A program made the position numbers and the translations under genes. Positions 6,882 through 11,777 of a stretch of DNA of 11,777 nucleotides are shown here, in pieces; position 1 is the first letter of the stretch; every line of letters begins with the position of its first letter. This DNA is from Anaerolineae bacterium. Lineage in GTDB: Bacteria; Chloroflexota; Anaerolineae; J102. Location: assembly GCA_015493675.1 (NCBI GenBank), contig WGCR01000293.1:1-11777 (forward strand), read 5' to 3'. The notes below the pieces were generated by a model. The model was not told where the DNA came from, did not search any database, and worked only from the letters and a program-made list of their open reading frames with translations.

Positions 6882-7358
6882 ATGTTCAAGCCGGACGATC
6901 TAGATCTCGCCATTCTGGAATTGCTGCGGTCGGATGGCCGCAAGCCCTACACCGAAATCGCCCAGACATTACAGGTTTCGGAAGGCACGGTGCGCAATCG
7001 CGTCGCCCGATTGACAGAACATGGCGTCATGCAGATTGTGGGACTGATCGATCCGGTGCGGATGGGGTATGATGCGCCAGCCATGATCGGCGTGAATGTG
7101 CATAACGCTGATATCGATGAGGTGGCGAAACGAGTCGCCAGCTTTCCCGAGGTCAGCTATTTGATCATGGTGTCGGGGGGCTTCGATCTAATCGTAGAAG
7201 TGATCTGCCGCGATCGAGAGCATTTCACCCGATTCATCAATCAAAAGCTGCGCAAGATCCCGGGCGTGGCTCAAACCCAGAGCTTTCTCATCCTCAAAAC
7301 CGTCAAAATGGCCTATGGGGCCGATCCTTATTTCCAGCCAATGGAGGAAGTCGTATGA
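6882..7358 (+). CDS. Lrp/AsnC-family transcriptional regulator
   Basis: The ATG at 6882 is chosen because GAGGAAG precedes it, because the promoter lies just upstream, and because the resulting 158 residues fit the Lrp/AsnC family and start right before the DNA-binding domain. Residues 5-55 form the winged helix-turn-helix: LDLAILELLRSDGR, then TEIAQTLQVSEGTVRNRVARL with the recognition helix at about 33-44. Residues 65-145 form the RAM ligand-binding domain (Lrp-type alpha/beta sandwich) with VSGGFDLIVEV (98-108), matching the GxxD turn that lines the effector pocket. Lrp proteins act as octamers or dimers and sense amino acids. The stop overlaps the potA start (ATGA at 7355-7358), so the two are translationally coupled. 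This makes it the likely local regulator of polyamine uptake and of itself. The effector is unknown; an amino acid precursor of polyamines is a guess. Confidence 0.93.
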   Translation: MFKPDDLDLAILELLRSDGRKPYTEIAQTLQVSEGTVRNRVARLTEHGVMQIVGLIDPVRMGYDAPAMIGVNVHNADIDEVAKRVASFPEVSYLIMVSGGFDLIVEVICRDREHFTRFINQKLRKIPGVAQTQSFLILKTVKMAYGADPYFQPMEEVV

Positions 7359-8458
7359 CCGAAACGTATGCCGTCGAACTCCAGGATGTTGTCAAGCAGT
7401 TTGGAGACGTGGTGGCTGTCAATCACGTCTCGCTGCAAATCCGGGATGGCGAATTTTTCTCCTTGCTCGGCCCCAGCGGCTGCGGCAAAACCACCACCCT
7501 GCGCATGATCGCGGGGTTTGAGATGCCCACAGGCGGTGCCATCTACATTCATGGCGAACGTCAGGGGTATCGCCCGCCCAACAAGCGCCCGATCAACACC
7601 GTTTTTCAGAATTATGCGCTTTTCCCGCACATGACCGTGGCCGAAAATATCGCCTTTGGCATGGAGATGCAAAGAACGCCCAAGGATGAGGTCAAGCGGC
7701 GGGTGGCTGAGGCGCTGGCCATGGTGCGGCTTTCGAATATGGCCAATCGCAAGCCCAAGCAACTTTCGGGCGGGCAGCAGCAGCGCATCGCCCTGGCCCG
7801 GGCGCTGGTCAACCGCCCCAAGGTGCTGCTGCTGGATGAGCCGCTGGGCGCTCTGGACCTGAAGCTGCGCAAGGCCATGCAGATCGAGCTCAAGGCCTTG
7901 CAGGAGGAGGTGGGCATCACCTTCATCTATGTCACCCACGACCAGGAAGAAGCCCTGACCATGTCGGATCGCATCGCCGTGATGAATAATGGCATCGTGC
8001 ATCAGGTGGATGTGCCCGATCGCATTTACGAACATCCCGCCGATCGTTTTGTGGCCGATTTCATTGGCGAGACCAACTTCATCCCGGTCAAGGTGGTCAG
8101 TCTCAGTCCGCAGATTATTGTGGAACTGGCCTCGGGCGAGAAAATTCCCGCTGGTTGGGCGGAAGAGGGTATTGCGGTGGGTGAGAACGCTATCCTTTCC
8201 ATCCGCCCCGAAAAGATGACGCTGTTGGAGGAAAAGGAGGTGGACGGGCCGCCACCTGCCGATATCGCCCGAGTGCGCGGCGCGGTTCGGCATCTGGTGT
8301 ATGTGGGCACCGACACTCGCCATACCGTCGCCTTGCAGGATGGCACCGAGATCGTCGTGCGCCTGCAAAACAGCTACATCGACGAAGAACCCTGGGAGAT
8401 CGACGAGTCGACGATTGTGGAATGGAACGCGGCCCACGCCCGCGTGTTGAAGGAGTAG
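7355..8458 (+). CDS. potA: Polyamine (spermidine/putrescine) ABC importer ATPase
   Basis: This is the cytoplasmic ATPase that powers the importer. All ABC motifs are intact in its 367 residues: Walker A GPSGCGKTT (39-47), Q-loop Q85 (VFQNYALF), signature LSGGQQQR (137-144), Walker B VLLLDE (157-162) and switch His H195 (VTHDQEEA). After the nucleotide-binding domain, the PotA-type phrase around IYEHP..RFVADFIGETNFI (224-243) leads into a C-terminal TOBE domain with IRPEK (283-287) and a second strand set at about 305-362. This is the CUT1/polyamine-type ATPase layout of normal length. It overlaps the Lrp gene by 4 bp, and potB starts one base after its stop. The motifs alone could also fit ferric or sulfate importers; the neighbouring PotB, PotC and PotD make polyamine uptake the best call. 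Confidence 0.95.
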   Translation: MTETYAVELQDVVKQFGDVVAVNHVSLQIRDGEFFSLLGPSGCGKTTTLRMIAGFEMPTGGAIYIHGERQGYRPPNKRPINTVFQNYALFPHMTVAENIAFGMEMQRTPKDEVKRRVAEALAMVRLSNMANRKPKQLSGGQQQRIALARALVNRPKVLLLDEPLGALDLKLRKAMQIELKALQEEVGITFIYVTHDQEEALTMSDRIAVMNNGIVHQVDVPDRIYEHPADRFVADFIGETNFIPVKVVSLSPQIIVELASGEKIPAGWAEEGIAVGENAILSIRPEKMTLLEEKEVDGPPPADIARVRGAVRHLVYVGTDTRHTVALQDGTEIVVRLQNSYIDEEPWEIDESTIVEWNAAHARVLKE

Positions 8459-8459
8459 G

Positions 8460-9326
8460 ATGATGGACAGACTTCGGCGCAATCCCACTTTTCAGGCCTG
8501 GGCGTTGTTGGCCGCTCCAGTTATTTTCCTGATCGTTTTTTTCATGCTGCCGCTGCTGATTGTGTTCGTCTACAGCTTTTTGGAGCGGGGCGAATATGGC
8601 GGCGTGCAGTGGGTGTTCAACCTGGGAAATATCCAGCGCGTCTTCGATCCCCTTTACTTCCGCACCTTCCTGCGCTCTCTTTACATCGCCATCGTCACCA
8701 CCCTCATTACCCTGGCATTGGGCTATCCCCTGGCCTATTTCATCGCCGATAGCCCGCCCAAACGCAAGGGCGTCTTGATTTTCGTGCTGATGATTCCCTT
8801 TTGGACCAATTTCCTCATCCGCACTTACGCCTGGCTGACGCTGCTGCGCACACATACCGGCCTAATCAACGTCACGCTGATGTCATGGGGCGTTATTTCC
8901 AAGCCCTTGCCCCTTTTTGGCAATGATTTTGCTATCATCCTGGGGCTTGTCTATGGCTGGCTGCCGGTGATGGTGCTGCCCATCTATGCGGCGCTGGATC
9001 GTCTGGACCATAGCCTGTTGGAGGCCGCCCGCGATCTGTACGCCTCTGGCTTCCACACCTTTTGGCGGGTGACATGGCCTCTTTCTTTGCCGGGCGTGGT
9101 GGCTGGCTCCATGCTGGTGTTCATCCCCTCTCTGGGCGCATTCGTCACGCCCGCCATTTTGGGCGGCGGCAAATCGTTGATGATCGGCAACATCATCAGC
9201 AATCAATTTTTGGGCGCGCATGACTGGCCCTTTGGCTCCGCCCTTTCCATGCTGATGATGATCGCCATGCTCATCGCCACCCTCATCTATTTCCGCTGGA
9301 CGACGAAAACGGAGGCGGCGTCATGA
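8460..9326 (+). CDS. potB: Polyamine ABC importer permease, PotB type
   Basis: This inner-membrane permease has 288 residues and about six transmembrane helices: roughly 14-38, 70-95, 103-130, 155-178, 211-235 and 259-283. The cytoplasmic EAA loop that docks to the ATPase is clear at about 188-211: EAARDLYASGFHTFWRVTWP, with the conserved Gly at 197. Typical PotB phrases are PFWTNFLIRTYAW (113-125) and SLGAFVTPAILGG. Two adjacent ATGs (8460 and 8463) are possible starts; AAGGAG at 8450-8455, within the end of potA, sits four or seven bases away, so the second may be preferred. It forms a heterodimer with PotC and overlaps potC by 4 bp (ATGA at 9323-9326). Confidence 0.95.
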   Translation: MMDRLRRNPTFQAWALLAAPVIFLIVFFMLPLLIVFVYSFLERGEYGGVQWVFNLGNIQRVFDPLYFRTFLRSLYIAIVTTLITLALGYPLAYFIADSPPKRKGVLIFVLMIPFWTNFLIRTYAWLTLLRTHTGLINVTLMSWGVISKPLPLFGNDFAIILGLVYGWLPVMVLPIYAALDRLDHSLLEAARDLYASGFHTFWRVTWPLSLPGVVAGSMLVFIPSLGAFVTPAILGGGKSLMIGNIISNQFLGAHDWPFGSALSMLMMIAMLIATLIYFRWTTKTEAAS

Positions 9327-10213
9327 CAACTCCCTCTTCGGCAGGATACAACGCCCGCCGGGATCGCTTGCGGGCCAAGCTGGGCGGCTGGAGCCTGACA
9401 ACTTACGGCATTCTGGCTTTCGCCTTTCTCTATCTCCCCATCCTGATCCTGGTCATCTTTTCCTTCAATGATTCGCGCTCGGTCAGCAAATGGGCGGGTT
9501 TCACGATCGATTGGTATTTCAAGATGATCAAGGATGGGCAGATCATGCTTTCGGTGTGGAACAGCCTGTTTTTGGCCATTGTTTCCACCGCCATTGCCAC
9601 GGTGCTGGGCACGCTGGCCGCCATGGGCCTGGAGCGCTACAGTTTCAGGGGGAAAACCGCGGTGGACGCCATGTTCTATCTGCCAGTCATCATTCCCGAC
9701 ATCGCCATGGCCATCATGCTGCTCTTATTCTTCAACATGTCAGGCATCGGCTTCACGCCCTGGAAGGTGAATTTCTTTGGCGTGAAGCTGGCCGTGCCCT
9801 ATTCGGTCATCATCGGGCATGTGGCCTTCAACACCTCCTTCGTGGCCATCGTTGTCCGCGCCCGCCTTGCCCAGATGGATCGCACTTTGGAAGAGGCGGC
9901 TCAGGACCTTTATGCCAACGCCTGGCAGACCTTCCGCCGCGTCACTCTGCCCATGCTGATGCCGGGCATTGTGGGCGGCGCACTGCTGGCCTTCACCCTC
10001 TCGCTGGATGACTTTGTCATCACCTTCTTCACCAGTGGCGCCGGATTCAACACCTTGCCCGTGCGCGTCTTTGGCATGATCAAGAAGGGCGTCACCCCCA
10101 AGATCAATGCTGTCTCCACCCTCATGTTGGCGGTTTCCCTCTCGCTTGTCATTCTCTCCATCCTGCTGCGCAGCCGCAGCGGCGACGAAGATGCCGTGCA
10201 GATGGGATTTTAA
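9323..10213 (+). CDS. potC: Polyamine ABC importer permease, PotC type
   Basis: This second permease subunit has 296 residues, with a first helix at about 25-48 and further helices near 80-101, 113-138, 156-178, 214-236 and 262-285. The EAA loop is at 191-211, EAAQDLYANAWQTFRRVTLP, where the usual Gly is replaced by Ala200; PotC proteins vary at this point, so this is not a defect. FSFNDS (46-51), LPVIIPDIAMAI (120-131) and the LDDFVITFF segment are classic for PotC. The start overlaps the potB stop, and GGAGG lies upstream in the potB end. Like many PotC proteins, it has an extended charged N-terminus before helix 1 (residues 1-22). Confidence 0.95.
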   Translation: MTTPSSAGYNARRDRLRAKLGGWSLTTYGILAFAFLYLPILILVIFSFNDSRSVSKWAGFTIDWYFKMIKDGQIMLSVWNSLFLAIVSTAIATVLGTLAAMGLERYSFRGKTAVDAMFYLPVIIPDIAMAIMLLLFFNMSGIGFTPWKVNFFGVKLAVPYSVIIGHVAFNTSFVAIVVRARLAQMDRTLEEAAQDLYANAWQTFRRVTLPMLMPGIVGGALLAFTLSLDDFVITFFTSGAGFNTLPVRVFGMIKKGVTPKINAVSTLMLAVSLSLVILSILLRSRSGDEDAVQMGF

Positions 10214-10289
10214 CAGCTAACAACCAACTGTCAGCTAAACACTGCACACCCTCTCCATTCCCCTTCACTCAATCCAAAAGGAGGATTTC
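10214..10289 (+). promoter_or_regulatory. potC-potD intercistronic spacer with strong Shine-Dalgarno
   Basis: This 76-bp gap is the only sizeable one within the operon. CAGCTAA occurs twice (10214-10220 and 10232-10238), and the rest is pyrimidine-rich. AAAAGGAGG (10276-10284), five bases before the potD ATG, is the strongest ribosome site in the window, fitting the need for an excess of binding protein over the permease. Confidence 0.55.
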
Positions 10290-11483
10290 ATGCAACGCAA
10301 ACATTTACTCGCACTGATCGCCATTTTGCTCATTGCTGTGTTGGCTCTGGCCGCATGTGGCGGCGCCCCTGCCACCGAGGCTCCGAAGGCCACCAAGGCG
10401 CCTGCCGCCACCAAAGCGCCGAAGGCCACCGAGGCTCCTAAGGCCACCGAGGCTCCCAAGCCCACCAAAGCTCCCAAGGAAGAAGCTGTGAAACCCGCGG
10501 ATGAGATCGTCATCTACAACTGGTCAGACTATGTGGCCCCCGAGATGTACGACAAATTCAAGGAAGAGACAGGCATCAAGGTTGTCGAGGACAACTTCTC
10601 CAGCAACGAAGATCTTCTCGCCAAACTGCAGGGCGGCAGCACCGGTTACGCTCTGATCGTGCCTTCTGACTACACCGCCTACATTATGATCGATCAAGGC
10701 ATGTTGGAAGAGCTGGACCACGACAACATCCCCAATCTCAAGAACCTGGATGAGCAATTCACCAAAATGTACTATGATCCGGGCAACAAGTATTGCGTCC
10801 CTTATCTGTGGGGCACTACGGGCATCGGTTATAACAACCAGTTGCTGGACACGCCGCCCACGAGTTGGGAGCAGATTTTCAAGGCCCAGGAAAGCGATCC
10901 CTGGTATGGCCGCATGACCCTGCTGGATGACGTGCGCGAAGTTTTCTCTGCTGCCCTCATTTATTTGGGCTATGACAACAATACCAAAGATGAGGCCCAA
11001 CTGGAGGAGGCCAAGCAGCTCATCATCGGCGCCAAAAAAGGCGTCTCCGGCTTTGATAGCGACACTTACGAGGATTTGGTTGGATCGGGCGAGAACATCC
11101 TGGCCCATGGCTGGAATGGCGATTTCTTGCAGGCGAATGATGATTATGATGGCGTCATTGGCTATGTCATGCCCAAAGAAGGAGGCACCATCTGGATCGA
11201 CAACATTTGCATTCCCAAGGGCGTGAGCCCCGAGCAGAAGCTGGCAGCCGAGCAATACATCAACTTCCTGCTGCGGCCCGATGTGGGCGCCATGTTGGCC
11301 GACTACACTTACTACGCCAGCCCCAACAAGGCCGCCATCGCCACCATGGACTCCGACTACACCGACAACCCCATCATCTTCCCGCCCGCCGAAGTCCGGG
11401 CCAAGCTGCATCTCATCAAGCCCCTGGGCGAGTTCGAGAGCGTTTATCAGCGCATGTGGGACGAGATCAAATCGGCCCAATAA
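10290..11483 (+). CDS. potD: Polyamine ABC importer substrate-binding lipoprotein, PotD type
   Basis: This 397-residue protein captures the polyamine outside the membrane. Residues 1-22 are a lipoprotein signal with lipobox LAAC23, so the mature protein is lipid-anchored. A low-complexity tether of six hexads (28-63) follows. The binding domain starts near 72 with VIYNWSDYV. Ligand contacts known from E. coli PotD have clear counterparts: S79 (Thr35 there), S126 and Y128 (PSDY), D214 and E217 (DDVREVF), W275 (WNGD), W302 and D304 (IWID), and Y341 or Y342 before SPN. This conservation of the acidic and aromatic box favours spermidine/putrescine over other ligands, but the preferred polyamine cannot be read from sequence. 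NFLLRPDV (325-332) is another family hallmark. The gene is last in the operon and is followed by a strong terminator. Confidence 0.96.
   Translation: MQRKHLLALIAILLIAVLALAACGGAPATEAPKATKAPAATKAPKATEAPKATEAPKPTKAPKEEAVKPADEIVIYNWSDYVAPEMYDKFKEETGIKVVEDNFSSNEDLLAKLQGGSTGYALIVPSDYTAYIMIDQGMLEELDHDNIPNLKNLDEQFTKMYYDPGNKYCVPYLWGTTGIGYNNQLLDTPPTSWEQIFKAQESDPWYGRMTLLDDVREVFSAALIYLGYDNNTKDEAQLEEAKQLIIGAKKGVSGFDSDTYEDLVGSGENILAHGWNGDFLQANDDYDGVIGYVMPKEGGTIWIDNICIPKGVSPEQKLAAEQYINFLLRPDVGAMLADYTYYASPNKAAIATMDSDYTDNPIIFPPAEVRAKLHLIKPLGEFESVYQRMWDEIKSAQ
10371..10478 (+). repeat. Six tandem 18-bp units coding the ATEAPK tether in potD
   Basis: Residues 28-63 of PotD read as six in-register hexads: ATEAPK, ATKAPA, ATKAPK, ATEAPK, ATEAPK and PTKAPK. 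The DNA repeats with an 18-bp period (consensus close to GCCACCGAGGCTCCCAAG). It links the lipid anchor to the folded domain and should be flexible, Pro-rich and net positive. The copy number may vary between strains. Confidence 0.9.
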
Positions 11484-11504
11484 TCACCCCGTATCAACCA
11501 ACCT

Positions 11505-11535
11505 GGCCGGAGGGACGCTTCCTCCGGCCTTTTTT
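11505..11535 (+). terminator. Intrinsic terminator of the lrp-potABCD operon
   Basis: GGCCGGAGG (11505-11513) pairs perfectly with CCTCCGGCC (11521-11529) around a 7-base loop, followed by six T (11530-11535). It lies 21 bases after the potD stop. Confidence 0.92.
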
Positions 11536-11580
11536 ATCCCACAAAAACCCACATTACCCATGCCGATGTGGGATTGTGTG

Positions 11581-11626
11581 GGAATACAGGATGGACTGCG
11601 TGCAGGTTCAGACCTCCCGGAGGTCG
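11581..11626. repeat. Dispersed palindrome, right copy, with conserved flank
   Basis: GACCTCC-c-GGAGGTC (11611-11625) has two perfect 7-bp arms around one base. Bases 11612-11626 match 878-892 at 14 of 15 positions. GGAATACAGG (11581-11590) is the exact complement of 900-909, next to the left copy. No T-run follows, so it is not a second terminator. Confidence 0.5.
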
Positions 11627-11685
11627 ATTCAAATGCTTGTTTGTTATAAAATCACATCAATAAAGGGGAAATAGGTTAAAAATCT

Positions 11686-11714
11686 TTGCAACTTGTAACG
11701 AAATTTGATAAAAT
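11686..11714 (+). promoter_or_regulatory. Candidate sigma70 promoter for the last gene
   Basis: TTGCAA (11686-11691) and TAAAAT (11709-11714) are 17 bp apart in an AT-rich stretch, about 44 bases before the start at 11758. AT-richness makes chance matches likely, so this is moderate support. Confidence 0.45.
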
Positions 11715-11757
11715 TGTCCAATATGATGAATAAATGACATTCCATCGGAGGTTGTGC

Positions 11758-11777
11758 ATGAACGCCCCCTTCCCCCA
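11758..11777 (+). CDS. Start of an unidentified gene, cut by the window edge
   Basis: An ATG at 11758 follows GGAGG (11747-11751) with six bases of spacing. Only the first six codons (MNAPFP) are present, too few to identify the product. Support comes from the ribosome site, the candidate promoter upstream, and its position after a terminated operon. Confidence 0.55.

Larger units (their letters stand above)
11536..11757. other. Intergenic region before the last gene
   Basis: No gene is supported here. It contains the right copy of the dispersed palindrome and, beyond about 11640, an AT-rich stretch with a candidate promoter leading into the gene at 11758. Confidence 0.5.

Noticed and set aside
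7328..8488. A 386-codon minus-strand frame opposite potA
   Set aside because: potA carries every ABC motif on the plus strand; the antisense product has low-complexity His/Gly/Leu composition only.
1..11777. CRISPR arrays, tRNA genes, insertion sequences or phage genes
   Set aside because: No regularly spaced direct repeats, cloverleaf-like segments or transposase/integrase motifs were seen on either strand.

Overview
The window looks like a piece of a Chloroflexota chromosome, probably Anaerolineae or a relative. This is an inference from style, not from a marker gene. The DNA is GC-rich. The lipoprotein carries a long Ala/Thr/Lys/Pro hexad tether. Two exported proteins end in a short YLP/FLP hydrophobic motif that I associate with this phylum. 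Genes are packed with ATGA overlaps. No rRNA, tRNA, transposase, phage gene or CRISPR array was seen.

Left part (1-1650, minus strand): a Crp/Fnr-family regulator without any cysteine lies upstream of a multi-helix membrane protein that runs off the left edge. The membrane protein resembles cytochrome-oxidase/NO-reductase subunit I-like proteins. The 276-bp gap between them holds two adjacent hairpins and a short dyad.

Middle (1756-6641, plus strand): two exported proteins are transcribed divergently from the regulator across a 105-bp spacer containing a 14-bp perfect palindrome. The first has an Ig/Fn3-like N-terminal module and a clan GH-A (GH5-like) glycoside hydrolase domain with both catalytic glutamates visible. 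The second is an Asp-box (BNR) beta-propeller protein with ten canonical Asp boxes and GH74-like features. Together they look like an extracellular polysaccharide-degrading pair.

Right part (6822-11535, plus strand): a good sigma70-type promoter drives an Lrp/AsnC-family regulator gene that overlaps potA by 4 bp, followed by potB, potC and potD. This is a complete polyamine (spermidine/putrescine) ABC importer: ATPase, two permeases and a lipid-anchored binding protein with the known PotD ligand residues. It ends in a strong intrinsic terminator. A new gene begins at 11758 behind its own candidate promoter and is cut by the window edge.

The window reads mostly as ordinary accessory metabolism. 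The best leads are the shared C-terminal motif on the two exported proteins, the catalytic-looking Asp pair in the propeller, the shared divergent operator, the Lrp-pot coupling, and a small dispersed palindrome found near both ends.
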